DNA of 64,000 nucleotides from Bacillus solitudinis (GCF_002797395.1 NZ_KZ454943.1:921325-985324); one strand, 5' to 3'; positions 8,782 through 17,382 are shown, counted from the first letter of the stretch. Translations and numbers: made by a program. The notes: a model not told the origin generated them from the letters alone.

Positions 8782-9906
8782 TTAGTTTCTTAACGTTTGA
8801 TACTTTATATTTAAAATGGAAGAAGTCCAAAGACTGACCTCTGGAGTTCCTCCACAGTTTGAAATCCCCAAAAGAGAACAATTAATTCCTTTTGCCATGC
8901 CTCCAAAACGATTTGCGCCCGTTGTGGCAAAATTATTTGCAATGATACCTGAATTGATTGTAATGTCAGCTCCACCAGTAATGTTTACATGGTTCATGAC
9001 GATAAGTGCCCCATTGATAATGATAGGTATATTTCCTGATACATTTAAATCATCAACAACAAGTATCCCATCTACTTTGAAATAACTTGAATTACCCCCA
9101 CCAGTTAAATTAACGTTTTTCGCAAAAACAACAGCTCCTGGTTTAATGTCTATTTGGTTCTCATTCCCGCTATAATTTATTGAGTTGGGATAATGTCTAC
9201 CAGCTGGAAACTCATGAGATTCAGTAATATTAAATAACTTGTCATGCGTAACAGGAGTGTTTAAATGATTTTTTATACTTTGAAATGTTGAATTTGTCAT
9301 ATTCACCGTCGTATTTTCAACATCTAATTCATCATGCACCGTACTTCCATTATGATTAAAGCTTGAAACATATTGGATAGGCCCCTCCAATGCTCCATTG
9401 CCACCAGAGTACTCTATTTTCGGTGTCTCTAATTTTGAAACATCCAACTCTAACACTCTATTTATCGAAGAATCTTTATTTAAATAGTTCGCAGTAATTG
9501 TTGCTATATACTGGTTTGGGTTAACTAATTCAGCGTCCATCTTTACTTTTATTATCTCTGATCCAATTTCGATTGATGAAGGTGTTACATTATCTTCTAA
9601 ATAAAAAAATGGTCCAGTTTGCTGAATTAAGATAGGTTCGCCCTTACTGTCATAGAAAACCTCTCCATTAGCATCACGCCATTCTATAAAATCGCCTTCA
9701 TATTGATTCATTTCTTCAAGGACAAGATCAAGAGCCCCTTCTGCTCGATAAAACTCACCCTGAACTTCTTCATTTGCAAGAATCGTTTTTTGGCTATAGA
9801 TGGTTGAGTTCAGCATCATTGTTCCAGCAATGGCTATAAAAACAACGATAAACAATACAAGAATTAGTGCGGCCCCTCTTTGGCTTTGTAGGTGTTTCAC
9901 GACCAT
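8782..9906 (-). CDS. PilX-like minor pilin with beta-solenoid-like C-terminal region
   Basis: 374-aa protein with a type IV pilin-like N-terminus: QRG then a hydrophobic helix (about residues 10-32) in which the usual Glu5 is absent (AALILVLF), as in PilX/GspK-type proteins. Residues about 45-165 are mixed alpha/beta. Residues about 240-345 are rich in Gly, Asn, Ile and Val with a periodic pattern (GILVVDDLNVSG, GALIVMNHVNITGG, ITINSGIIANN), suggesting a beta-solenoid. It could cap or initiate the pilus and carry an adhesive tip; this is inference. ATG at 9906 lies only 3 nt from AGAGGTGA, so the in-frame GTG at 9900 may be the real start. Confidence 0.7.
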   Translation of the reverse strand: MVVKHLQSQRGAALILVLFIVVFIAIAGTMMLNSTIYSQKTILANEEVQGEFYRAEGALDLVLEEMNQYEGDFIEWRDANGEVFYDSKGEPILIQQTGPFFYLEDNVTPSSIEIGSEIIKVKMDAELVNPNQYIATITANYLNKDSSINRVLELDVSKLETPKIEYSGGNGALEGPIQYVSSFNHNGSTVHDELDVENTTVNMTNSTFQSIKNHLNTPVTHDKLFNITESHEFPAGRHYPNSINYSGNENQIDIKPGAVVFAKNVNLTGGGNSSYFKVDGILVVDDLNVSGNIPIIINGALIVMNHVNITGGADITINSGIIANNFATTGANRFGGMAKGINCSLLGISNCGGTPEVSLWTSSILNIKYQTLRN

Positions 9907-9919
9907 TCACCTCTCTTAG

Positions 9920-10411
9920 TTAAAATCTATCAAAGTACACATTACTCTTGAGCTCGATTACTTGTTTTGCTTTCGTGATTTCAATCGTTACTTCTTGTTT
10001 TCTATCTAAAGCAGAAAGGTTAGGGGAAGAAAGGGTTAATGGACCTGGATTTAATTGAAATCTGACTTCTTCGGATAATATTCGATCACCAGTTCCTCCC
10101 ATTCTCATTTCTTGTTTCATAGGTGAATACGTTAAAAACGTCTCCGTGCACCCTGTTCCCTCTTCATAGGAACACAGAACCCAATTATCTCCATCAACAA
10201 ACCAGTAGTTTCCGCTATCTCGCATTTTTCCAGTTGCATATTCCATAATAAAACGAGCTTCTCGTTGACCATGATTTCTGTTTGAAACTTCCCTCTCCGT
10301 TTGCAACGAATGAGACACAATCGCAATAATAGGTGCCGTAATGGCAACCATTATCACAATAATGACTAAAAGCTCCACTAATGTAACTCCTTGTTGTTTT
10401 TGATAGTTCAT
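9920..10411 (-). CDS. Minor pilin, PilW-like
   Basis: 163-aa prepilin. The class III leader is MNYQKQQG, cleaved before VTLVELLVIIVIMVAITAP; Glu5 of the mature form is present. The C-terminal domain resembles PilW/GspJ-type minor pilins in size. Start and stop are coupled to the preceding gene (TAATG overlap). With the two neighbouring pilin-like genes it probably forms a tip-priming complex. Two Cys (about 75 and 84) could form a disulfide. Confidence 0.72.
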   Translation of the reverse strand: MNYQKQQGVTLVELLVIIVIMVAITAPIIAIVSHSLQTEREVSNRNHGQREARFIMEYATGKMRDSGNYWFVDGDNWVLCSYEEGTGCTETFLTYSPMKQEMRMGGTGDRILSEEVRFQLNPGPLTLSSPNLSALDRKQEVTIEITKAKQVIELKSNVYFDRF

Positions 10412-10836
10412 TATTTTTTCACCAACGTTACAAGTTCAATCCTATTCACCGAATCTCTTATACTCACAGTCACTTCGTTAAAGCTAGCATTTTCTGAATA
10501 CATTTCGGCGGTTATCTCTACAATTTGAACATCATTTAAGTTAAGTTCTGTTTCAAAAGCAATGTTTAAAAATCCAGAACAAGCTTCTGTAACATTACTA
10601 GCACAAAAAGTTTGTGCAGAATCATCTTCATTGCGGTTAATCTTATAAATTCCTTCATTTATTCTTACCTTTTCCATAACATCTTGAGCGATATAAGCAT
10701 TACTAGTTGACTTTTCCTGATTATCGGTTCTTATCGACGTACCTGACATAATTGTTAATACAGGAACTAAAACCATTCCTAAAATGACAACTGATACTAA
10801 TAACTCAACAAGCGTAATTCCCTTTTCATTTTTCAT
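10411..10836 (-). CDS. Minor pilin, PilV-like
   Basis: About 141-aa prepilin with leader MKNEKG and mature N-terminus ITLVELLVSVVILGMVLVP; Glu5 is present. The extracytoplasmic part is a small globular domain with two Cys (FCAS and EACSG). Start at ATG 10836 is preferred because AAGG lies about 9 nt before it; an ATG at 10845 abuts the Shine-Dalgarno sequence. It follows the prepilin peptidase by about 12 bp and overlaps the next minor pilin by one base. Confidence 0.72.
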   Translation of the reverse strand: MKNEKGITLVELLVSVVILGMVLVPVLTIMSGTSIRTDNQEKSTSNAYIAQDVMEKVRINEGIYKINRNEDDSAQTFCASNVTEACSGFLNIAFETELNLNDVQIVEITAEMYSENASFNEVTVSIRDSVNRIELVTLVKK

Positions 10837-10847
10837 TGCACTCATCC

Positions 10848-11597
10848 TTAAAAAAAGCTAATATACCAAGTCCATAGATTGGTCCCAAATAGATAGGCTG
10901 TTAACGTACCTATCAAGATAAATGGTCCAAAAGCAATAGGTTGTTTCTTTTTTACTTTCCCTATAAAAAGAAGGCCTACACCTATAATTGCTCCAACAAA
11001 GGACGCAAGGACGAAGCTCATTACGGTTAACCATGGTCCTAAGATGATACCGATTGCCGCATAAAGCTTAATATCGCCTCCGCCCATGCCTCCTTTACTG
11101 ACAATTGAAATCAGAAGTAATAACGAAAATCCTACTATTCCGCCAACAATATAGTACCAAATCGGTGCATCGCCAATAAAGAGACGAGTTATGACAAATA
11201 GCCCAATAAAAGGTAAGGTAACAATATCTAAAATTAGCTTTTCTCTTATATCGGTTAAAACAGAAATAATTAACAGTATCGTTAACATGAAAGCAGGAAT
11301 TAATTCGAAAGAAACACCAATCTCCTTATATACAATAAATACCGAAACCACCGTTAACATTTCTCCCGTAGGATACAGTGGTGAAATGGGTGTGCGACAA
11401 TAGCGGCATTTTCCTTTTAAAAATAAATAACTTATCACTGGGACTAAATCAAGGACAGACAGCTTATGTTTGCAGGTGGGACAATGAGATGGAGGAAAGG
11501 CAATCGATTCTTTTTTTAATAAACGAATCGCAACGACATTAAAGAAGCTACCTAAAAGTAGGCCGATGATTATCACGTATATATCAATTATTAACAC
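10848..11597 (-). CDS. comC: Prepilin leader peptidase / N-methyltransferase (ComC/PilD)
   Basis: 249-aa polytopic membrane aspartic protease that cuts type III leaders after Gly and usually methylates the new N-terminus. An N-terminal domain has two CxxC pairs (CPTC and CRYC). The catalytic Asp residues lie in TDIREKLILD and GGGDIKL, in the GxGD-protease pattern. About seven hydrophobic segments. It is syntenic with B. subtilis comC (after folC, before spoIIB). It probably serves both these pilins and any competence pseudopilins encoded elsewhere. GTG start preceded by AAGGGAAG. Confidence 0.93.
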   Translation of the reverse strand: MLIIDIYVIIIGLLLGSFFNVVAIRLLKKESIAFPPSHCPTCKHKLSVLDLVPVISYLFLKGKCRYCRTPISPLYPTGEMLTVVSVFIVYKEIGVSFELIPAFMLTILLIISVLTDIREKLILDIVTLPFIGLFVITRLFIGDAPIWYYIVGGIVGFSLLLLISIVSKGGMGGGDIKLYAAIGIILGPWLTVMSFVLASFVGAIIGVGLLFIGKVKKKQPIAFGPFILIGTLTAYLFGTNLWTWYISFF

Positions 11598-11635
11598 ATA
11601 AATCTTCCCTTCTCATTGTTTTACATAATTAAGTT

Positions 11636-11665
11636 AAAAAAAGCTACCGCCGTGAAGCGACAGCT
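11636..11665 (-). terminator. Terminator between major pilin and peptidase genes
   Basis: On the minus strand AGCTGTCGC pairs with GCGGTAGCT (two G-U pairs), loop about 6 nt, followed by seven T. It lies just after the pilA stop. It would let most transcripts end after the major pilin, with partial read-through into the assembly genes. Confidence 0.75.
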
Positions 11666-11694
11666 AATTTTATATTAAATTAAAAACTATTTTA

Positions 11695-12036
11695 TTATTC
11701 GGATTCGTCACATAAAGAAGGATCATATGGTGTAGTAGAATCTACTGATGCTACCCCCCGATTAGCTGGACAACTTATTGAATTGATATCAATATAGGTG
11801 GCAAGTTCGCCAAAATTAGTTGGTAGAGTCCCTTCAATTGTCTGATATCTGTTCCCCGCATCAAGAATAATTGAATTTGTTTGTGCTGCAGCTGCCTGAG
11901 CAGCATCTTCTCTATTACTCATAACCAATGGAACTGCAATCGCAGCAATAATCCCTAAAATAACAATAACAACTAATAGTTCAATTAATGTTAGACCTTT
12001 TTGATTTTTCAAATGCTGCTTTATTAACTTTCTCAT
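11695..12036 (-). CDS. pilA: Major type IV pilin (PilA-like)
   Basis: 113-aa prepilin. Leader MRKLIKQHLKNQKG ends in Gly14; the mature protein begins LTLIELLVVIVILGIIAAIAVP with Glu5 and Pro22, the classic alpha-1 assembly helix. A short globular domain follows. Cys89 and Cys109 near the C-terminus can form the D-region disulfide typical of type IVa major pilins. It is first in the pilus cluster, with its own promoter, a long structured leader and a terminator behind it, as expected for the most abundant subunit. RBS GGGAGAGG. Confidence 0.85.
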   Translation of the reverse strand: MRKLIKQHLKNQKGLTLIELLVVIVILGIIAAIAVPLVMSNREDAAQAAAAQTNSIILDAGNRYQTIEGTLPTNFGELATYIDINSISCPANRGVASVDSTTPYDPSLCDESE

Positions 12037-12150
12037 TTTGTAAATCCTCTCCCTGAACCGATATTTTTTATGTCAAGAGCAGTAACTCTTTAAACCGATA
12101 AATAAATTACTAGGTTTTGTAATACTATCGAAAGCAAACTTACACTAGTC

Positions 12151-12185
12151 AAAAAAACCTTACTACACTGACAGTCATGTAAAGG
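12151..12185 (-). terminator. Conditional terminator in the pilA leader
   Basis: Minus-strand stem: CCTT/AAGG, then TACA/TGTA and TGA/TCA with small bulges, followed by seven T (12151-12157). Its 5' strand (CCTTT, 12181-12185) is also the 3' strand of the proposed aptamer closing stem. Formation of one helix excludes the other, so ligand binding is predicted to block termination. Confidence 0.75.
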
Positions 12186-12258
12186 TTGGTTGTGCCACTA
12201 GTTCCCCGCGAATGTAGACGCCCAACTATACGTCACGGATCATAAATCCCTTTTCCAG
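12181..12258 (-). promoter_or_regulatory. Candidate cyclic-di-GMP class II riboswitch upstream of pilA
   Basis: Compared from memory with the Clostridium acetobutylicum class II aptamer, the minus strand shows a closing stem AAAGG/CCUUU (12249-12253 with 12181-12185). AUGAU follows it by 5 nt (12243-12239), and UUGGGC (12225-12220) begins 13 nt after that, the same spacing as the reference. The 3' segment has CAACC then AACC (12192-12184), matching the conserved CAACCGACC region. The internal helix GCGUC/GGCAC keeps 4 of 5 pairs. Class I c-di-GMP signatures are absent. A terminator overlaps the closing stem, giving an ON switch as known for clostridial pilA1. Not verified by covariance search. 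Confidence 0.62.
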
Positions 12259-12333
12259 ACAAACGCACCAAAATGAAACTTTAGAACTACATAAATTGAG
12301 ATTAAATTAATTTAAATTAGACTAATTACCTGT

Positions 12334-12362
12334 ATTATAGACTGCCCTTCCCAGTAAAACAA
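12334..12362 (-). promoter_or_regulatory. SigA-type promoter of pilA
   Basis: -10 TATAAT (12334-12339) and -35 TTGTTT (12357-12362) with a 17-bp spacer on the minus strand. The predicted start near 12327 gives a leader of about 290 nt containing the riboswitch candidate. Confidence 0.65.
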
Positions 12363-12379
12363 CATCTATCTACTGGGAA
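12348..12379. promoter_or_regulatory. Operator-like inverted repeat over the pilA -35 region
   Basis: Perfect 9-bp inverted repeat TTCCCAGTA (12348-12356) and TACTGGGAA (12371-12379) with a 14-bp spacer. The pilA -35 hexamer lies in the spacer. No T run follows, so it is unlikely to be a terminator of folC. A protein-binding site is the simplest reading. The remainder of the folC-pilA gap (12380-12523) is AT-rich and shows nothing else recognisable. Confidence 0.45.
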
Positions 12380-12523
12380 ATAACATGTGAAATGGCTATT
12401 ATTTACAATTTATAAAGACTTTTGTCTATTCAACTTCTATTTAAATATAACATGTAATTAAATCTATTTGTGTTTAATTTATTGGTTTATATTAATCGCT
12501 ACTTTCTTACTAGATTTGTTGTC

Positions 12524-13834
12524 TTATAAGCAATATCTAGATAAGTCTTTTAAATACCTTCGTACTTCTGAGATAAAATAGAGCGAACCTGCAACAACAA
12601 TCATTTCATCCTTCTGGCACTCCTCTATTAGATACTTCATCTCTTCTTGCCAATTAGATACAACCCTTTTATTTTTCACAGGGGCTTGTTCAAAGAGAAT
12701 CTCTGCTTGTTGAGCCCGAAAAAATTGAAAGCTTGTGAATACAAAACTAGCTTCACTTTCTTTAAACGGGGCTAGCAATTCTTTCATATCTTTTTCTTGT
12801 GTAGCAGCAATTAAAAATCGGTACTTTCTAGAAGGATAATGATTTTGTAGTGTTTGGTGAAGTGCTTTGAATCCTTCCTTATTATGCGCACCATCAATCA
12901 CAACGAGAGGTGTCGTTAGAACCGTCTCAAACCGTCCAATCCAAGACGTTTTTGCTAACCCTTTTCTGATAGCTTCGTCACTAATTTCGTAGAGGTGATT
13001 TTGCCTTAATAAGTCTATTGCAAAAATGGCGAGCGCGGCATTTTCAATTTGATGATGCCCTTTCATTTGAATTCTTAGATTTTGAAATTGCTTAGAACTC
13101 GTTTGGACAGAAAAATATTGCTCATCTTCTGTTACTGAGTCAATGGTTGCAGCAATATCACTTCCATATCGGTAGCTTTGGGCTTTTCTTTCTTTAGCTA
13201 CTCTATTAATCGTCTCCCAAGCTGAATCAGATTCACTCGCAACGATAACGGGAACATTCGATTTAATAATTCCTGCTTTTTCTGAGGCAATTTCTTCAAG
13301 TGTGTTGCCAAGAATATGCATATGGTCATAACCGATCGATGTAATAATCGAAAGAAGTGGAGTCAGTACATTGGTTGAATCTAACCGTCCTCCTAAACCA
13401 ACTTCTAACAAAACAATATCTGGTCTAGCTGTATTCGAAAAATAGTCAAAGGCAATGGTTGTAATCACTTCGAACTCTGTCGGAGACCCGAGTTCGCTGT
13501 TCTTTAATTCCTCAACAAGAGGAAAGAGACGATTGCAACTAGTAATTAAAGCTTCGTCCTCAATCGCAACCCCGTTAACAGAAATACGCTCCTGAAACAT
13601 TTCAATATATGGAGAAGTAAATGTCCCTACTGTATACCCTTCTTCCTGAAGAATATGACGCATGAAGCTGACTGTTGACCCTTTACCATTTGTCCCACCA
13701 ACATGAATAACACGAAGATCCTTCTCGGGGTTACCAATTCTATCAAGCATCCATTCCATTCTTTTTAAACCAGGTTTTACCCCAAATGGTAGTAGACTAT
13801 GTATCCAATTTATACATTCCTCTAAACTCCTCAT
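12524..13834 (-). CDS. folC: Folylpolyglutamate / dihydrofolate synthase FolC
   Basis: 436-aa Mur-ligase-family enzyme that adds glutamate to folates (and may make dihydrofolate). The ATP-binding loop GTNGKGST is at about residues 44-51, followed by the conserved TSPYI and the VGLGGRLDSTNV segment with the catalytic-site residues. The C-terminal domain has VVIDGAHNKEGF. Length is normal. It sits after valS as in B. subtilis. ATG at 13834 gives the conserved family N-terminus. Confidence 0.95.
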   Translation of the reverse strand: MRSLEECINWIHSLLPFGVKPGLKRMEWMLDRIGNPEKDLRVIHVGGTNGKGSTVSFMRHILQEEGYTVGTFTSPYIEMFQERISVNGVAIEDEALITSCNRLFPLVEELKNSELGSPTEFEVITTIAFDYFSNTARPDIVLLEVGLGGRLDSTNVLTPLLSIITSIGYDHMHILGNTLEEIASEKAGIIKSNVPVIVASESDSAWETINRVAKERKAQSYRYGSDIAATIDSVTEDEQYFSVQTSSKQFQNLRIQMKGHHQIENAALAIFAIDLLRQNHLYEISDEAIRKGLAKTSWIGRFETVLTTPLVVIDGAHNKEGFKALHQTLQNHYPSRKYRFLIAATQEKDMKELLAPFKESEASFVFTSFQFFRAQQAEILFEQAPVKNKRVVSNWQEEMKYLIEECQKDEMIVVAGSLYFISEVRRYLKDLSRYCL

Positions 13835-13896
13835 ATTAAACCCTCATTTCCACAATTTTAATTATTTCTCCTATATGGTTAATCCCGAACTTAAAT

Positions 13897-13939
13897 GAGG
13901 GTGTCTTAAAAGGTTACATTTCCCTTTTAAAACACCCTC
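13897..13939 (-). terminator. valS terminator-like hairpin
   Basis: A 17-bp stem with one G-U pair (minus strand GAGGGTGTTTTAAAAGG with its complement) and a 9-nt loop lies between valS and folC. No strong T run follows, so it may be a weak terminator or a processing site. Confidence 0.55.
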
Positions 13940-13992
13940 GACTTATGGTTCTATTCTTATTCTATCTAATTAAACCCTTTTCAACAAACACT

Positions 13993-16635
13993 CTAAGCTT
14001 TCAACTCGGCAATTCGTTCTTTCACTGTTTCACGTTTCGCCTTATAATCGTCTTGTTTAGCTTTCTCTTCTTCAATTACCTTTTCTGGAGCTTTCGCGAT
14101 AAAGCCTTGATTGTTTAACTTTTTGTCTACGCGCTCTACTTCCTTATCTAGCTTTTCTAATTCTTTCTCTAGTCTGGCAATCTCAGCGTCAATGTCTAAG
14201 AGACCAGCGAGTGGAAGGAATAGTTCTACCCCAGATAATACTTGTGACATTGATTTATCTGGCGCTTTTAGACCCGTCGCAATCTGAAGTTTACTTGGGT
14301 TACAGAACTTCTCGATGAAGCTTCTACCTCGTTCTAATTGCGCTAGAATCTTTTCATCTTTTGCATGAACTAGAAGCTCGATTTGCTTACTCATCGGTAC
14401 ATTTAACTCAGATCTCGTATTACGAACAGAACGGATGATTTCTTTTAGTAAGTCCATATCCTTTACTGCATCAGCAAACATCAATGCTTCATTTTGCTCA
14501 GGCCACGAGGCAATTGTAATGGATTCGCCTTTGTGCGGCAAATGCTGCCATATTTCCTCGGTAATAAATGGCATCATTGGATGAAGAAGTCGCATTGTTT
14601 GGTCTAAGACGTAAGCAAGAACGGATCTTGTCGTCTTTTTAGCTGTCTCGTCTTCTCCATATAAAGGTAGTTTCGCCATTTCGATATACCAGTCACATAC
14701 ATCGTCCCAGATGAAATTATAAAGAACTCGACCAACTTCACCAAATTCATAGGCATCAATAAGTCTTGTTACATCAGTAATCGTTTCTTGCAGTCTCGTT
14801 AAAATCCACTTATCAGCAACTGACTTCCCTCCTGATAAGTCTATTTCATCGTACGTTAAGCCTTCCATATTCATTAAAGCAAAACGCGATGCATTCCAAA
14901 TTTTATTCCCAAAGTTCCAAGTCGATTCGACCTTCTCCCAATAAAAACGCAGGTCATTTCCCGGGGAACTTCCAGTAGAAAGGAAGAAACGAAGCGCATC
15001 TGCTCCATATTTGTCGATAACGTCCATAGGATCGACACCGTTTCCGAGTGACTTACTCATCTTTCGTCCTTCTGAATCTCGAACAAGACCATGGATTAAC
15101 ACGTCATCAAATGGTTTTTTATCTGTAAACTCAAGTCCTTGGAAGATCATGCGAGAAACCCAGAAGAAAATAATATCATAACCTGTTACAAGTACATTTG
15201 TAGAATAGAAATGCTTGAAGTCCTCAGATTCTTCGTTAGGCCAACCCATTGTAGAAAACGGCCAGAGCGCAGAACTAAACCACGTATCGAGAACATCTTC
15301 ATCTTGCTTCCAATTCTCTATATCACTTGGCGCTTCATGGCCAACAAATACTTCCCCTGTTTCTTTGTGATACCAAGCAGGAATACGATGACCCCACCAT
15401 AGCTGTCTTGAAATACACCAATCGCGGATATTCTCCATCCAACGAAGATAGGTTTTCTCAAAACGATCTGGAACAAAGTTTACTTTTTCTTCTGTTTGTT
15501 GAAGATCGATCGCGGCATTTGCTAAAGGCTGCATCTTTACAAACCATTGTGTTGAAAGATATGGTTCAACAACTGCTCCACTTCGTTCAGAGTGACCAAC
15601 TGAATGCATATGCTCCTCAATTTTGAAAAGGATGCCTTGCTCTTGTAAATCTTTAACTATTTTCTTTCTACATTCAAATCGGTCCATACCTTCGTATCTG
15701 CCAGCTACTTTGTTCATCGTTCCATCCTCATTCATCACAAGGATTCGTTCGAGATTATGGCGGTTTCCGATTTCAAAATCATTCGGGTCATGAGCTGGTG
15801 TGATTTTCACTGCGCCTGAACCAAATTCCATATCAACATAATCATCGCCAACAATCGGAATTTCTCGACCAGTGATTGGCAATGTAACCGTTTTTCCGAT
15901 TAAATGCTTGTAGCGTTCATCTTCGGGATGCACAGCAACTGCTGTATCACCGAGCATCGTCTCTGGTCTTGTTGTGGCCACTTCGATTTGTCCACTACCA
16001 TCAGTAAGGGGATAATTCATATGATAAAATGCACCTTGTACATCTTGATAAATAACCTCGATGTCTGATAATGCTGTCTTTGTTTTTGGATCCCAATTAA
16101 TAATATATTCTCCACGGTAAATTAAGCCTTTTTCATAAAGCTTTACGAAAACTTCTCGAACCGCTTTGGAAAGCCCTTCATCTAAGGTAAAGCGCTCACG
16201 TGAGTAATCAAGAGACAAGCCAAGCTTTGACCATTGGTCACGGATAAAGCTAGCGTACTCTCCCTTCCATTCCCACGATTTTTCGATGAACTTCTCACGA
16301 CCTAAATCATAACGGCTTAAACCTTCTTCTCGTAACTTCCCTTCAACTTTTGCCTGCGTCGCAATTCCGGCGTGATCCATCCCAGGTAACCAAAGCGTAT
16401 CATATCCCTGCATACGCTTTACCCTGGACAAAATATCTTGTAATGTGGTATCCCAGGCATGTCCCAAGTGAAGTTTACCCGTTACATTGGGTGGGGGAAT
16501 AACTATTGAATACGGCTTCTTCGACGTATCTCCAGTCGCTTCAAAAAACTTTCCTTCTAACCAATAGGCATACCACTTTTCTTCTGTTTCCTGTGGATTG
16601 TACTTTGTAGGCATTGATAATTGATCTTTTTCCAT
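13993..16635 (-). CDS. valS: Valyl-tRNA synthetase
   Basis: 880-aa class I synthetase, the exact usual Bacillus length. HIGH-type motif [13 protein letters not shown] lies near residue 45 and the KMSKS motif ([10 protein letters not shown]) near residue 525. Editing domain CP1 holds [21 protein letters not shown]-terminal coiled-coil tRNA-binding arm rich in Glu, Lys and Leu is present (about 810-880). The ORF is open further upstream into the T-box leader, but ATG at 16635 has AAGGAGAGTG 6 nt upstream and gives the family N-terminus. Confidence 0.97.
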   Translation of the reverse strand: MEKDQLSMPTKYNPQETEEKWYAYWLEGKFFEATGDTSKKPYSIVIPPPNVTGKLHLGHAWDTTLQDILSRVKRMQGYDTLWLPGMDHAGIATQAKVEGKLREEGLSRYDLGREKFIEKSWEWKGEYASFIRDQWSKLGLSLDYSRERFTLDEGLSKAVREVFVKLYEKGLIYRGEYIINWDPKTKTALSDIEVIYQDVQGAFYHMNYPLTDGSGQIEVATTRPETMLGDTAVAVHPEDERYKHLIGKTVTLPITGREIPIVGDDYVDMEFGSGAVKITPAHDPNDFEIGNRHNLERILVMNEDGTMNKVAGRYEGMDRFECRKKIVKDLQEQGILFKIEEHMHSVGHSERSGAVVEPYLSTQWFVKMQPLANAAIDLQQTEEKVNFVPDRFEKTYLRWMENIRDWCISRQLWWGHRIPAWYHKETGEVFVGHEAPSDIENWKQDEDVLDTWFSSALWPFSTMGWPNEESEDFKHFYSTNVLVTGYDIIFFWVSRMIFQGLEFTDKKPFDDVLIHGLVRDSEGRKMSKSLGNGVDPMDVIDKYGADALRFFLSTGSSPGNDLRFYWEKVESTWNFGNKIWNASRFALMNMEGLTYDEIDLSGGKSVADKWILTRLQETITDVTRLIDAYEFGEVGRVLYNFIWDDVCDWYIEMAKLPLYGEDETAKKTTRSVLAYVLDQTMRLLHPMMPFITEEIWQHLPHKGESITIASWPEQNEALMFADAVKDMDLLKEIIRSVRNTRSELNVPMSKQIELLVHAKDEKILAQLERGRSFIEKFCNPSKLQIATGLKAPDKSMSQVLSGVELFLPLAGLLDIDAEIARLEKELEKLDKEVERVDKKLNNQGFIAKAPEKVIEEEKAKQDDYKAKRETVKERIAELKA

Positions 16636-16671
16636 TTGATTCACTCTCCTTATTTCGTTCAATAAGAACAT

Positions 16672-16906
16672 AAAAAACCCCCTCCATCCAAAGGACGAAG
16701 AGAGAAACTCGCGGTACCACCTTTGTTTGTACAAAACACCAAATTGCTGGTTTTCGTACACACTTCATTCAGATAACGGTTAAAACCGACTTCACCTACT
16801 CTTTTTCAGTAAAGCTGCTCCTGGGTGACGTTCAATTCGTACATCTTAAGAAATCTTTCAGCTAATGATTTCTCTCTCTACAAGGTTCCGAACCTACTCT
16901 TCCCAA
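16672..16906 (-). promoter_or_regulatory. T-box riboswitch (valine) of valS
   Basis: The minus strand carries the T-box GGTGGTACCGCG (16710-16721) pairing to tRNA acceptor end, a Stem I start GGGAAGAGTAG (near 16900), an AG-bulge region, and a specifier GTC (Val) in GAACGTCACC. The downstream terminator stem CTTCGTCC/GGATGGAG with TTTTTT is at 16672-16700. Uncharged tRNA-Val stabilises the antiterminator and allows valS expression. Confidence 0.93.
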
Positions 16907-16953
16907 TCTAGGCATCTCATGTTTAATTTATCGTTTCATCCTTCTTCCAACTT

Positions 16954-16982
16954 ATTTTATCCAACTCATGATTATTCGTCAA
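16954..16982 (-). promoter_or_regulatory. SigA-type promoter of the valS leader
   Basis: Minus-strand -35 TTGACG (16977-16982), 17-bp spacer, -10 TAAAAT (16954-16959). Transcription would begin about 40 nt before Stem I of the T-box. Confidence 0.65.
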
Positions 16983-17143
16983 TAACAGCATCGCCTTTTT
17001 TGCAAAGCTATATTCAAATTCTCTCATTATTGAGGGAGTTTACGTTATTTTGTCTAGCTTTAGATACACTCGTTTTGATGACACAAGTTCGTATTTCATG
17101 CATAGGTTGATATAAAGAAAGTACGTGAAAGGAGGTTTTTTAT

Positions 17144-17344
17144 ATGAGGCGAAAGTTTAATCGCTTCCATCATCACCATCGTCCTGGTATTTGGTTTAAA
17201 ATTCGTGCTGCTTTAATACAAATATTAGTTCCACTCATTTGCTTTCAATGTCTCCGCACTTTATTATTTCCCTCTACATTTGATGTAATCTTACTTGTTA
17301 TTATGATCGTGTTGTATGCGTCCTTGATGTTACGTCTATTTTAA
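17144..17344 (+). CDS. Small His-rich two-helix membrane protein
   Basis: 66-aa protein on the plus strand with a strong RBS (AAAGGAGG, 8 nt before ATG). The N-terminus is basic with a His cluster (FHHHHRPG at 8-15). Two hydrophobic segments follow (about 23-42 and 46-64). It is convergent with ysxE and shares a bidirectional terminator with it. No family is recognised. The RBS and good start support a real gene; function is unknown. Confidence 0.65.
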   Translation: MRRKFNRFHHHHRPGIWFKIRAALIQILVPLICFQCLRTLLFPSTFDVILLVIMIVLYASLMLRLF

Positions 17345-17355
17345 AACTAGAAAAA

Positions 17356-17382
17356 ACGTTCTCTAAAGGAAATAGAGAACGT
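17356..17382. terminator. Bidirectional terminator
   Basis: A 10-bp perfect stem ACGTTCTCTA/TAGAGAACGT with a 7-nt loop lies between the convergent small membrane protein gene and ysxE. On the minus strand it is followed by six T; on the plus strand by a T-rich tract. Confidence 0.8.

Noticed and set aside
12181-12258. Purine, preQ1, Mn2+ or class I c-di-GMP riboswitch as alternatives in the pilA leader
   Set aside because: None of their core motifs is present in the right order, whereas the class II c-di-GMP landmarks keep both order and spacing.
16636-16761. N-terminal extension of valS
   Set aside because: It is the T-box terminator and antiterminator read as protein; the 880-aa form has the RBS and family length.
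16865-17110. Plus-strand open frame of 81 codons
   Set aside because: Antisense to the valS T-box leader, no RBS, Ser/Leu-rich translation; a shadow.
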